Positions 54,550 to 63,591 of a stretch of 64,000 nt of DNA are shown here, in pieces. Under the pieces are notes generated by a model that was given only the letters and a program-made list of their open reading frames with translations, was not told the origin of the DNA and did not search any database. The stretch lies in contig CAMCXM010000001.1 in the NCBI GenBank assembly GCA_945883425.1, positions 1 to 64,000 on the forward strand. The letters run 5' to 3'. A program made the translations under genes and the position numbers. The stretch's first letter is position 1. Every line of letters starts with the position of its first letter. This DNA comes from Spirosoma fluviale (GTDB lineage Bacteria > Bacteroidota > Bacteroidia > Cytophagales > Flexibacteraceae).

Positions 54550-57500
54550 ATGGCAAAAAATCGTTTCACACTTCCGGTCCTCATTTCCTCGCTCACTTTC
54601 TTTCTCGTCTTCTTTCTGTGGATGGATTCCTCGTTTTCCATCACCCGGGTTTTTCAGATCCGGCAGAAAGACAGCCTTCGTCAGAAATACGCCGCCTGGC
54701 ATAAAACATGGCCCATGGAACGGCTTTTCCTTCAGACCGACAAGCCTTTGTATAACCCAGGCGAAACCATCTGGTTCTCGGTTTTCATGGCCGAAGAATC
54801 AAAGTTGAGCAAACCCTCGCTCAGCGATATTGTCTATGTGGAAATCCTCAATCCGAAAGGAAGCATTGAGAAAACGTTCACCCTCATTGGAAAAGGTGGA
54901 AAGGCCAACGGCGATTTTCAGCTGTCTGCCGATGCACCCGGTGGCGTTTACAAACTGAAAACCCACACCCGATACATGCAGAATGCCGGACGGGAAACCA
55001 TCCGGGAAATTCAGGTACAGGAAACGGTTCTTCCCCAACTCAAACTCACACTCGAACTCGACCGGCAGGCATACAAAGCCGGAGATCCGGTGTCGGCCGT
55101 CTTCACGGGTTCATCTCTCGACAACAAACCAATGGCTGGTTCGGATATCGACATCAGCATCGTAGCCGGTTCTCAAACCCTTTTCAATCAGCAGGCTCAA
55201 ACCGATGCTGAAGGTAAATTCAAAATTCTGTGTGCTTCTCTTCCGGCTTTTCCGGCAGGCAGCAGTCCGGTTCTCAATGTGTTGATTCAATTCAACGGAG
55301 AAACCGAATCCATCACCAAAACCATTCCGACGGTTGACAAAGACCTGCTCGTCTATTTCTTCCCGGAAGGCGGAGATTTTGTGCAGAACCAACCCGGCCG
55401 GATTGCCTTCAAAGTCCTCAAACCCGATTCCACCTCTGCCGATGCGGAAGGTTGGCTCGTTAATCAGAAGGGAGAAAAACTGAAATCTGTCAAGACCCTG
55501 CACCGTGGAATGGGCAGCTTTGAAATCACACCAAAAGCGGGCGAACAATACCGAATCGAATGGACGAGTCCGCTTGCCTACACTTCCGCACTGCCGGAAG
55601 CACTGGAAAAAGGATACAGTTTGTCGGCCAGAGCGGAGAAAGATGCCGTCCGTTTATCGGCGGGCGCACCCGTATCGGACAACCTTTTACTGGTAGCCGA
55701 AATGAGAGGTCGCTGGCTCTGGGACCAAACATTGAAATCCGTAACCCGTCCGGAAGATGTGCGGATTCTGGTCGATAAATGGCCGGCCGGTGTGGTCAAA
55801 TTCAGTCTTTTCGACGGACGGGGCCTTCTTCGTTGCGAACGAATGGTATTTGTGAATGCCGATAAGCAGTTAAAAATCAGCGTAAAAACCGATAAAGAGC
55901 GATACCAGACACGGGATAAAGTGACGGTCAATGTCCGGGCTTCCGACCAGAGAGGAATTCCGGTACCGGGACAGATTTCACTTTCGGTTGTGAGCGATGC
56001 GCTGTTGGGCTATGCCGATGATAAACAGGGAAATCTGGTTTCAGGCATGTTGCTGGAACAGGATCTCAACACCAAACTCGAACATCCGACGTTCTATTTT
56101 TCCAAAGATGTGAAAGCCAATGCGGCTTTAGATCTTGTGATGATGACCTACGGCTGGCGGGGACTTTCCTGGAAACGCATCATCGAAGATCCATTGGAGA
56201 AACCCGGGATGCAGCCCGAAAAAGCGGTGATTTCCGGAACGCTGATGAACAGCATGGAAAACAAAGCATTGAGAGGGGCAAAAATGGAAATCGGGAAAAC
56301 CGTGGTGTACACCGATTCCAATGGTGCCTTCCGTTTTCCGTTTATCGATCTCACCAAACCGGTTACGGTCAAAATTTCAAAAGGCAAGGAAGGAGTGGAT
56401 GAGCAGTTCATCAGCCGCTACAGCGATCAGATGGTGTTGTATTACAATCCCTATCCTGTTGTATACGACCGCATGGTTCCGATGGCAGCCATGGCCGATA
56501 ACAATGTGATGGAGGGGGCCGTCCTTGAAAAAGGTGGTGAAAGAGTAATGCGACGAAACCCGGTTCCGGGAAAACCAAAAGGCAATGCGGCCAAAGCGAA
56601 AGCAGAAGAAGTGGCCGTCAGAAAAGACATGAAAGGCTTTGCTATGGATGCTGAAGCTGCACCTCCAATGCGGGAGCCCCAATTGAAAAGACGTCCCGGT
56701 AGAATGGCTCCAGTTCCGCCACCGGTTGAAGAATCGCCTTACCATCTGGTCCGGAATTTCCCGAATCTTCCTCCCGCCAAAACCACCGAACGAACCGATT
56801 TCAAAACCACCTTGTACTGGTCAGGAATTGTGGACCTTGATCCCAACGGACGGGGCAGCTATTCGTTTTACACCGGAGGCGACATTACGTCCTACAAAGC
56901 ATTGGTTCAGGGCATGGGTCCGGATGGATTGCTGGGAACTGGCCAGACGCTTTTCTACACCGAACTGCCGTTTTCCATTTCCACCAAAATTCCGGTGGAA
57001 CTTTCCATTGGCGATCAGGCAAATCTTCCGGTGATGGTGAAAAACAAAACCAACCAGACACGCACTTTTACTCTTCAGGCTGAAATGGGTTCAGGAATCA
57101 AAGCAGGGCAAACACTTCCTGCTTCCGTTTCCTTGAAGCCCGGAGAATCCAGAGAACTTCCATTTCCGGTTTCAGCTGTGAAAGCGATGGATTCCTGCAA
57201 AGTACGCCTGGCGATTTCGTCCGGAGAAGATGTGGATACCTGGGAAAAACACATCCGGATTGTGCCGAAAGGATACCCGGTTTCGGTGTCGGTTTCCGGA
57301 AGGGAAATGACCAAATACTTCAATGCTGAAGTCCGGAATCTGGTACCGGGAAGTCTGGATGTTCACGTTACCGCTTTCCCGGATGTAACCAGCGATCTGC
57401 TCAAAGGTGTGGAAAGTATCCTCTCTGAACCCTTCGGCTGTTTCGAACAAACCAGTATGACAAGCTATCCCAACGTACTGGTTCTGAACTATCTCAAACA

Positions 57501-58854
57501 ATCGTCCAATCCCAATCCTGCCCTTGTCAGTAATGCAGAAGTGTTGTTGGAAAAAGGATACAAACGCCTCACCAGTTTCGAAACCAAACAAAAAGGTTAT
57601 GAATGGTTTGGGGGAACTCCGGCCCACGAGGCACTAACCGCCTATGGTCTGATGCAGTTCAAGGAAATGCAGAAAATAGCGCCGTATGTGGATGGAAGCA
57701 TGATCGACCGCACGGCAGCCTGGCTCATGAGTCGCCGGGATGGAAAAGGCGGATTTATGCGATCGTCTCAGGCACTCGACAATTTCGGACGGGCCAGCGA
57801 CGACATCACCAATGCCTACATTGTGTACAGTCTGGCCGAAGCCGGATCTCAGCAATTGGATCTGGAAATAAAGAAAACTACACAGGTGGCACTGGAGAAG
57901 AAAGATCCTTACCTACTCGCACTGTCAGCCAACACGTTGTGGCTCCTTAAGCAACCGGAAAAGGCAAGGGAAGTAACCAAAGTCCTGCTCAGTCTCCAGA
58001 CAAACGACGGCAGCTGGACCGGACTCACCCATTCCATCACCTATTCCACCGGGCAAGCACTAACCGTGGAGACAACCGGTTTTTCGATTCTGGCCTTAAT
58101 ACGATCCGAGGAAGCCGACAAAGCCATCATAGACAAAGCCGTTCAGTTCCTGTGTTCGCAGCGGGCCGGCAGCGGTGGTTTTGGAAACAGCCAGGCCACG
58201 ATTGTGGCGCTGAAAGCGCTGACTGCCTATGTTGTTTTCTCAAAACGAGCTGTCGAGGACGGTGCCTTTACACTAATGGTCAACGAGAAAGAAGCGGCCA
58301 AAGCCGACTGGAAAGCGGGTGTTCAGAAATCAATTTCCGTGAAGGGCTGGGAGAACACACTGAAAGAAGGACAAAACAAACTCGAGTTTACGTACTCAGT
58401 TTTGAAAGACCCCCTTCCGTTTACAGTTGGCATCGATTATTTCACATCTCTCCCTCCTTCTGATGCGAATTGCAAAGTATCGCTGACTACCAAGCTGACA
58501 GCCTCGAAAGTGGCCGTTGGAAAACCGGTTCAGATGGAAATTCAGCTGAAGAATAATACGAAGGACGGACTTCCGATGACCATGGCCTGTGTGTCGGTTC
58601 CGGGAGGCTGCGTGGTTTCACCGGTTCAGTTCCGTGAACTGATGGATGCGAAAAAGGTGGATTTCTACGAAGTGAAAGGCAACAAAGTCTTTTTGTACTA
58701 CCGCCAGATGATACCGTCAGAAATTAAAAACATTGTCCTGACGCTGACTCCGGTGATCAAAGGAACGTACGAATCCTCTGCTTCTTCCGCCTATTTGTAC
58801 TACACGGCTGAGCACAAAATCTGGTCAGCCGGATTGCCGCTTGTGATTGAGTAA
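54550..58854 (+). CDS. alpha-2-macroglobulin family protein
   Basis: 1434 residues from ATG 54550 (MAKNRFTLPVLISSLTFFLV, a signal or anchor); the track start adds 12. Bacterial alpha-2-macroglobulins trap proteases in the periplasm. Order: MG domains from FLQTDKPLYNPGETIWF onward, a carboxypeptidase-regulatory-like insert (AVISGTLMNSMENKALRGA), a basic linker (RKDMKGFAM...LKRRPGRM), the alpha-2-macroglobulin domain, and the thioester domain with GCFEQTSM (Cys964) followed by GFSILALIRSEEA-type helices. The thioester Cys and Gln are both present (CFEQ), so covalent trapping is possible. No pbpC partner gene adjoins it. Confidence 0.9.
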   Translation: MAKNRFTLPVLISSLTFFLVFFLWMDSSFSITRVFQIRQKDSLRQKYAAWHKTWPMERLFLQTDKPLYNPGETIWFSVFMAEESKLSKPSLSDIVYVEILNPKGSIEKTFTLIGKGGKANGDFQLSADAPGGVYKLKTHTRYMQNAGRETIREIQVQETVLPQLKLTLELDRQAYKAGDPVSAVFTGSSLDNKPMAGSDIDISIVAGSQTLFNQQAQTDAEGKFKILCASLPAFPAGSSPVLNVLIQFNGETESITKTIPTVDKDLLVYFFPEGGDFVQNQPGRIAFKVLKPDSTSADAEGWLVNQKGEKLKSVKTLHRGMGSFEITPKAGEQYRIEWTSPLAYTSALPEALEKGYSLSARAEKDAVRLSAGAPVSDNLLLVAEMRGRWLWDQTLKSVTRPEDVRILVDKWPAGVVKFSLFDGRGLLRCERMVFVNADKQLKISVKTDKERYQTRDKVTVNVRASDQRGIPVPGQISLSVVSDALLGYADDKQGNLVSGMLLEQDLNTKLEHPTFYFSKDVKANAALDLVMMTYGWRGLSWKRIIEDPLEKPGMQPEKAVISGTLMNSMENKALRGAKMEIGKTVVYTDSNGAFRFPFIDLTKPVTVKISKGKEGVDEQFISRYSDQMVLYYNPYPVVYDRMVPMAAMADNNVMEGAVLEKGGERVMRRNPVPGKPKGNAAKAKAEEVAVRKDMKGFAMDAEAAPPMREPQLKRRPGRMAPVPPPVEESPYHLVRNFPNLPPAKTTERTDFKTTLYWSGIVDLDPNGRGSYSFYTGGDITSYKALVQGMGPDGLLGTGQTLFYTELPFSISTKIPVELSIGDQANLPVMVKNKTNQTRTFTLQAEMGSGIKAGQTLPASVSLKPGESRELPFPVSAVKAMDSCKVRLAISSGEDVDTWEKHIRIVPKGYPVSVSVSGREMTKYFNAEVRNLVPGSLDVHVTAFPDVTSDLLKGVESILSEPFGCFEQTSMTSYPNVLVLNYLKQSSNPNPALVSNAEVLLEKGYKRLTSFETKQKGYEWFGGTPAHEALTAYGLMQFKEMQKIAPYVDGSMIDRTAAWLMSRRDGKGGFMRSSQALDNFGRASDDITNAYIVYSLAEAGSQQLDLEIKKTTQVALEKKDPYLLALSANTLWLLKQPEKAREVTKVLLSLQTNDGSWTGLTHSITYSTGQALTVETTGFSILALIRSEEADKAIIDKAVQFLCSQRAGSGGFGNSQATIVALKALTAYVVFSKRAVEDGAFTLMVNEKEAAKADWKAGVQKSISVKGWENTLKEGQNKLEFTYSVLKDPLPFTVGIDYFTSLPPSDANCKVSLTTKLTASKVAVGKPVQMEIQLKNNTKDGLPMTMACVSVPGGCVVSPVQFRELMDAKKVDFYEVKGNKVFLYYRQMIPSEIKNIVLTLTPVIKGTYESSASSAYLYYTAEHKIWSAGLPLVIE

Positions 58855-58881
58855 AAGGAAGGAAAGGTTGGTTTGCCTGGA

Positions 58882-60159
58882 TTAATCTTTCAGACAGCGA
58901 ACGGTATAACCCACTCCGCTGGTGGCAGAACCAGAAAACGCTTCATCATCAAAATTTGTCATCTTGATGGCAAAAGGAGATGCTGATTTCATCCACCAAT
59001 AACCCAGGTTATCAGACTGCAGAACCACTCCGGCTTCATTTTTATATCCGGAAGGATCGGCATTAAAAGAGCTGGTTCCCTGAGTTTCAATGGTGCTTCC
59101 CCAGCTGTTTTTAGCTTTCAGTTTCAGGCCGGCTACCTGCCAGCCACCCAATCGGTTAAAAAGGCTGTCCCATTCCGTACGGTTGGGAATGTGCCAGCCA
59201 GCCGGACAAAGATTACGGGACTCTGTAATGGCATAGTGATTGTAAAATTTTCCAAGGGCAGAATTTGTGGCTGATACCTGAGCAAATGAGGCATTTGTGG
59301 TTGTATCCCAATCCAGATTCGAATTAGTGGCTTTAAGGCTTTCACCGTTGGAAAAACGGCTGGTGTTCAGATTCTGCTGCATCCAGAGCTGATTACCAAT
59401 TTTGATGGTGGTGTATAAGTATTGCTCGGAATCCCGGAAAGAAGTAGAATAGGCATAATTTTCACCATACGCTGTGTCGGCTCCATTCACGGCAAAGGCT
59501 CTGAAATAATAAATGGTCGCTGGTAAAAGTCCGGTTGCCGCCCCGCTGAAACCCGTAGTATCAGCAGATCCACCTAAAACAAAACGGGTGCCCGATGGAA
59601 CCGGATTGACACTCGTTCCCCAGCACACACCTTTTGAAAGGACGGAAGTCAGACCTGAAATGGTGTTGAGTTTTAGTCCTTGCCAATTGAAGACCAGAGA
59701 ATCTGTATTTCTGGGACTTGCAGAAAGGGCTTTCATGGCATGAAGTCCGTAGAACCTAATCTGAGTACCATATGACGTATCCACTTTATTCTCTCCGCTT
59801 CGGGATATTGCAAAGGCCCGGATGAACCAGATTTTTTTATACTGAAGTGCGGGGATATTGGTCGTGAAGGTTCCGAATGCCGTACCGGAAAGAATGACGG
59901 AATCCTTTGTAATGACTGGAAATGTGGTGGTTCCGTAACAGATACCCTTCGAAATGAGGGTAAAATTGTCCTTTGTGGTCACCGATCCAGATACCTGAAG
60001 GTTTCCATTTTCATATTTCAGACTGGTTGCATCTGTTTTTAATTCTAAAACAAAGCTGTTTCCGGTCGGAGTAGGGTCTGTGCCTTTGGAACCGCAACCG
60101 GCTCCCAGCAGCAACAGGAAAAAGTAAGGGCAGATTTGGTGGAGAATCGTGTTTTTCAT
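58882..60159 (-). CDS. lipoprotein with FISUMP domain
   Basis: 425 residues with lipoprotein signal (YFFLLLLGAGCGSKG). Two fibronectin-like beta repeats (about 40-230, with ISKGICYGTTTFPV and LSKGVCWGTSVNPVP) precede a C-terminal FISUMP (Fibrobacter succinogenes major paralogous) domain, recognisable from IGNQLWMQQNLNTSRFSNG, LCPAGWHIPNRTEWDSL and GYTVRCLKD. Probably exposed on the outer membrane or surface; the role is unknown. It is convergent with the macroglobulin gene, 27 bp apart. Confidence 0.85.
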   Translation of the reverse strand: MKNTILHQICPYFFLLLLGAGCGSKGTDPTPTGNSFVLELKTDATSLKYENGNLQVSGSVTTKDNFTLISKGICYGTTTFPVITKDSVILSGTAFGTFTTNIPALQYKKIWFIRAFAISRSGENKVDTSYGTQIRFYGLHAMKALSASPRNTDSLVFNWQGLKLNTISGLTSVLSKGVCWGTSVNPVPSGTRFVLGGSADTTGFSGAATGLLPATIYYFRAFAVNGADTAYGENYAYSTSFRDSEQYLYTTIKIGNQLWMQQNLNTSRFSNGESLKATNSNLDWDTTTNASFAQVSATNSALGKFYNHYAITESRNLCPAGWHIPNRTEWDSLFNRLGGWQVAGLKLKAKNSWGSTIETQGTSSFNADPSGYKNEAGVVLQSDNLGYWWMKSASPFAIKMTNFDDEAFSGSATSGVGYTVRCLKD

Positions 60160-60200
60160 TCAGAATCGTTTCCGGAATTGTACTTCACCCTACGGCAGCA

Positions 60201-61571
60201 TCAAATGGGATAGTAATAGATTTTAAGCTTCACGTTTCCTTTTGGAATCTGAAGCCGGTTTACAGTTGTTCCCCATTGTGCCGAATACAGAACAAAGGTT
60301 GCGCTGGTGCGGGCTCCATCCAGAATATCCTGAATGTGGCTGGTGATGTTGCACCGGTAGTTGTCGTTGGCTGTTGAATACTGGAAAACCTGAGCCGATG
60401 TCTGTGATTTGGCTGTTGCCTTGGTCATTGAAAAATTCGATTGGATAAGGGTCAGAATCCCTTCATCGTTGTACACCACCGTTGCAAAATCATCTTCATT
60501 TGGGATGTGGTAATCGTTCCGGCAACTGATCCGAAGATAATCCGGTAAAGGATAGTCTACCGAAAGTTTCGGTGTCACAATAAGTTCTGCTTTGAAAACC
60601 TTGATTTTCCGCGTTTGCTTTTGTTTCCAGTTGAGCAACCCTGGCATTTTCACCACCGATGCCAGACCTCCCAGACCCTGAATGGCAGTAAAGCCAGACG
60701 CCTGATCCGAAGAAATACCGGATCCGGGAACAATGCTCTTCCATGGTTCTTTGTAATCTGGTGAAAAACGGTAATACTGAACGGTGGATGTATTGGTTCT
60801 GAATTTCAGGGTCCGAAGTTCTCCCAAAGAAGATGAACTGGTTTTTACCCGGTATGAAATCTGGAGAAAGGCCGGGGCCGCATCTGTATTGTACTGAAGA
60901 TCAAAACGGGTTACCTGTGGATTGGCATTCAGTGATTTGATGGCAAAACCTTTGAAACAGCTGTCGAGAAAGGTGCGGTCATTGCGAAACGTCTTCATCT
61001 TTTTCCATTTCTGAATGATGAAATTACCCAGCTCATTGGCATCAATCCGGATGATGTTGTCTGTCCGCGATGCATTGAGGGAAGTGAGAAGTGGAGTATC
61101 GCTGTAAGAAGGTGCGGCTTCAGATCCGAAATGAGTACGGTCGCCATCCAGTATCTGGGTCAACGGATAAAGGCCATACTGGTCGGTTCCTGTCGGGCCA
61201 TAGACTTTATCGTACTGAAGAGTCAGGGTTGCCTTGGTGTATTGATCAAGAATGGTATCCGGGCAGGTGCCATACGATTCGGGAAGAAACTGGAAGTAGC
61301 TTTCTGTATTTAGTTTGCCCAGAATGATATCATCGTAGGAACCAGCGAAAACATATTCACGGTTGCTGGTTGCCAGTGAATCGAACTTATAGGTTTCAGC
61401 GGTAATCGGGAACTCAGCAGTAGAAAAGGAATCGGAGTCTATGTATTGAGTGTTGGCAATCGCCAGATCAGGCGGTGCTTCAAATGACTCTCCGGTGTTC
61501 TTTATGCACCCCCCAAAAAAAAGGGCTGACACGATCAGTGCCAGCCAGATAATACCCTGAAAATGTTTCAA
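60201..61571 (-). CDS. DUF4270 lipoprotein
   Basis: 456 residues, lipoprotein signal (IIWLALIVSALFFGGCIKNT). DUF4270 features: DSFSTAEFPITAETYKFDSL, YVFAGSYDDIILGKLNTESYFQF and the C-terminal TVNRLQIPKGNVKLKIYYYPI. The start is TTG (61571), one base after the stop of the glgA-like gene (TAAATTG), indicating translational coupling; no ATG is available before the signal. Function of DUF4270 is not established; the coupling suggests an outer-membrane role linked to the same operon. Confidence 0.88.
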   Translation of the reverse strand: MKHFQGIIWLALIVSALFFGGCIKNTGESFEAPPDLAIANTQYIDSDSFSTAEFPITAETYKFDSLATSNREYVFAGSYDDIILGKLNTESYFQFLPESYGTCPDTILDQYTKATLTLQYDKVYGPTGTDQYGLYPLTQILDGDRTHFGSEAAPSYSDTPLLTSLNASRTDNIIRIDANELGNFIIQKWKKMKTFRNDRTFLDSCFKGFAIKSLNANPQVTRFDLQYNTDAAPAFLQISYRVKTSSSSLGELRTLKFRTNTSTVQYYRFSPDYKEPWKSIVPGSGISSDQASGFTAIQGLGGLASVVKMPGLLNWKQKQTRKIKVFKAELIVTPKLSVDYPLPDYLRISCRNDYHIPNEDDFATVVYNDEGILTLIQSNFSMTKATAKSQTSAQVFQYSTANDNYRCNITSHIQDILDGARTSATFVLYSAQWGTTVNRLQIPKGNVKLKIYYYPI

Positions 61572-61572
61572 T

Positions 61573-62397
61573 TTATCCGACCAGATCCTGGTAAATCGAC
61601 ATATAATTTTCTACCCAATCTTCGTTTTCGTGGTTGATTTCAGCCAGCCGTTTGTTGTCTTCATTGGGAATGGTGGCCAGAAGTTCGTTCAGTGTCTCAC
61701 TGTACGGCTCCGATCTTTTCAATACCACATCGGCATATTCAACCGCGATTTTCATCAATCCGTCAAAGTCAGCCGACTGAAGATTACCCAACATACTGTC
61801 TTCAATATCCAGCATTTTCACTTTTTCCATCATCGTGGTGCGATCGAATTTGTGTTCGAAAGCATTGTTATAAATGGAGAAAATGGCTTTTGCATTTTTG
61901 AACATCGGGTCGTTCTTGTACGTGGTTTTCATGTACATTGGTATGAGGCTGGTCATCCAGTCATTGCAATGAACGATGTCCGGAGCCCATCCCAGTTTAC
62001 GGACGGTTTCCAGAACGCCTTTGCAGAAAAAGATTGCTCTCTCGTCGTTATCAGCGTGAAATTTATTGTCTGCATCCACAAAAACAGACTTTCTGTGGAA
62101 ATAATCCTCATTGTCAATAAAATAAACCTGCAATTTGGCATTCGGAATCGAAGCCACTTTGATCACCAGAGGTTTCTCCTCATCACCAACCGAAATATTG
62201 ATTCCTGAAAGCCGAACTACTTCATGCAATCTGTTTTTCCTTTCGTTGATGGTTCCGAAACGGGGAACCAGAATCCGGATTTCCATTCCTCTTTCCTGCA
62301 TCACCTGCGGAATCCGCCGGATAAAATCGGCTACTTCAGAGGTTTGGAGAAAAGGATTAATTTCACTAGCAGCATACAGAATTCGGAGTTTCGACAT
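61573..62397 (-). CDS. short glycogen/starch synthase-like protein (GT5 N-domain)
   Basis: 274 residues from ATG 62397 (MSKLRILYAASEINPFLQ); the track start adds 16. It matches the N-terminal Rossmann domain of GT5 glycogen/starch synthases (DIVHCNDWMTSLIPMY, KAIFSIYNNAFEH) but has no GT1 C-terminal domain (full enzymes have ~480 residues), and the ADP-glucose motif KTGGLAD is replaced by LQTSEVAD. Probably not a working glycogen synthase. Divergent from panC, an arrangement known in Bacteroidota. Confidence 0.88.
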   Translation of the reverse strand: MSKLRILYAASEINPFLQTSEVADFIRRIPQVMQERGMEIRILVPRFGTINERKNRLHEVVRLSGINISVGDEEKPLVIKVASIPNAKLQVYFIDNEDYFHRKSVFVDADNKFHADNDERAIFFCKGVLETVRKLGWAPDIVHCNDWMTSLIPMYMKTTYKNDPMFKNAKAIFSIYNNAFEHKFDRTTMMEKVKMLDIEDSMLGNLQSADFDGLMKIAVEYADVVLKRSEPYSETLNELLATIPNEDNKRLAEINHENEDWVENYMSIYQDLVG

Positions 62398-62442
62398 ATA
62401 AGGATTGTGATGTTCTGTTAAAAGGTGATTTAAACAATGATG

Positions 62443-62450
62443 CAAAATTA
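62443..62450 (-). promoter_or_regulatory. -7 promoter motif of glgA-like/DUF4270 operon
   Basis: CAAAATTA on plus (TAATTTTG on minus), a full TAnnTTTG match 46 bp ahead of ATG 62397. Confidence 0.45.
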
Positions 62451-62570
62451 TACAAATTTTAGGCAGAATTCAATAAAGGATATAGCATTGCTGCCTGAAA
62501 GCACCTGTAACAGGGCCATAATCAGGCACTCAAACAAGGCCTTAACTAACTGAATTATAAATCAAACAAG

Positions 62571-63416
62571 GTGGAAATTGCACTACAAAAAGAATTTTTA
62601 AAATCATGGGTGCTTTCGGTTCACTCGGAGGGTAAAACGATTGGTTTTGTTCCAACAATGGGCGCTTTGCACGATGGCCACCTCGATCTGGTACGAAAAG
62701 CAAGGACCGAATGCGATGTGGTGATCGTCAGTATTTTTGTGAATCCCCTTCAATTCAACAACGCAGGCGACCTCGAAAAATACCCGAGGCCCATTTCGGA
62801 AGATCAGAAACTGCTTGAGGCAGAAGGTGTCGATCTTCTTTATTCACCGACGGCCGATGATTTTTACTCCTCTCCGTCCCGGCTTACGCTTGACTTTGGT
62901 TCCGTTGCCTCCGGACTGGAAGGCGCTATGAGGCCTGGTCATTTTTCAGGGGTTGGGATTGTGGTGGCCCGTCTGTTTCATCTGGTGTCTCCCGACAAGG
63001 CTTACTTTGGGGCGAAAGATCTGCAGCAGGTGGCGGTGATTCGTGCCTTAGTACGCGATCTGGATTTTAACGTGGAAGTCATTCGGTGTCCAACCCGGCG
63101 GGAAGAAAGCGGACTGGCCATGTCGTCACGAAATCTACGGTTAACATCCGAAGGACGGAAAACGGCTTCTCACCTTTTCAAAGCGCTCAAACTGGCTTCC
63201 GGAATTGAGGACCCTGTTTCAGGAAAGCAAGAAGCAGTCCGGTACTTATCACAGTATGCCGGCATAGAAGTGGAATATCTGGAATGGGTGAACGCTGAAA
63301 CAATGGAAGTGTGGAACGGAAGTAGCCCGGCTCCGCACGAAACCGCCATTTGCATCGCTGCCTGGATCGAAGGTGTGAGACTGATCGACAATATTGTGCT
63401 GAACGATTTTGAGTAA
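62571..63416 (+). CDS. panC: pantothenate synthetase
   Basis: Joins pantoate and beta-alanine with ATP, the last step of vitamin B5 synthesis. 281 residues, GTG start (62571). Nucleotide-site motifs GFVPTMGALHDGHLDLV, IVSIFVNPLQFN, PDKAYFGAKDLQQ and GLAMSSRNLRL are intact. The stop codon overlaps the next small ORF (TTGAGTAA). panB and panD are not seen. Confidence 0.95.
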   Translation: MEIALQKEFLKSWVLSVHSEGKTIGFVPTMGALHDGHLDLVRKARTECDVVIVSIFVNPLQFNNAGDLEKYPRPISEDQKLLEAEGVDLLYSPTADDFYSSPSRLTLDFGSVASGLEGAMRPGHFSGVGIVVARLFHLVSPDKAYFGAKDLQQVAVIRALVRDLDFNVEVIRCPTRREESGLAMSSRNLRLTSEGRKTASHLFKALKLASGIEDPVSGKQEAVRYLSQYAGIEVEYLEWVNAETMEVWNGSSPAPHETAICIAAWIEGVRLIDNIVLNDFE

Positions 63417-63591
63417 AATCCGTCAAAAGAAGGACCGTTCCTCTCTCATTATCCACCAAATCCCCGAAATTGAAAAGTATTTCCGCATTCTCTCCACGGG
63501 CAATGCAATCCATTTTGTAAACTTGCCGCTCTTTAGGACGGAGCCGGAATCCATCGGGCAACTGTTTCGGCCCATTGTTTCTTCGGAATGA
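63409..63591 (+). CDS. possible small linking ORF, 60 aa
   Basis: A 60-residue frame that starts with TTG inside the panC stop region and ends with TGA overlapping the ATG of the penicillin-binding protein (ATGA). Overlaps at both ends suggest translational coupling, the best argument that it is real. Sequence (IHQIPEIEKYFRILSTGNAI) not recognised; no signal or membrane helix. It may be a non-coding bridge. Confidence 0.35.
   Translation: MSKIRQKKDRSSLIIHQIPEIEKYFRILSTGNAIHFVNLPLFRTEPESIGQLFRPIVSSE

Noticed and set aside
62571-63416. Missing panD as a gene lost by truncation of the 60-aa ORF
   Set aside because: The 60-aa ORF shows no similarity to aspartate decarboxylase; nothing supports a panD remnant.
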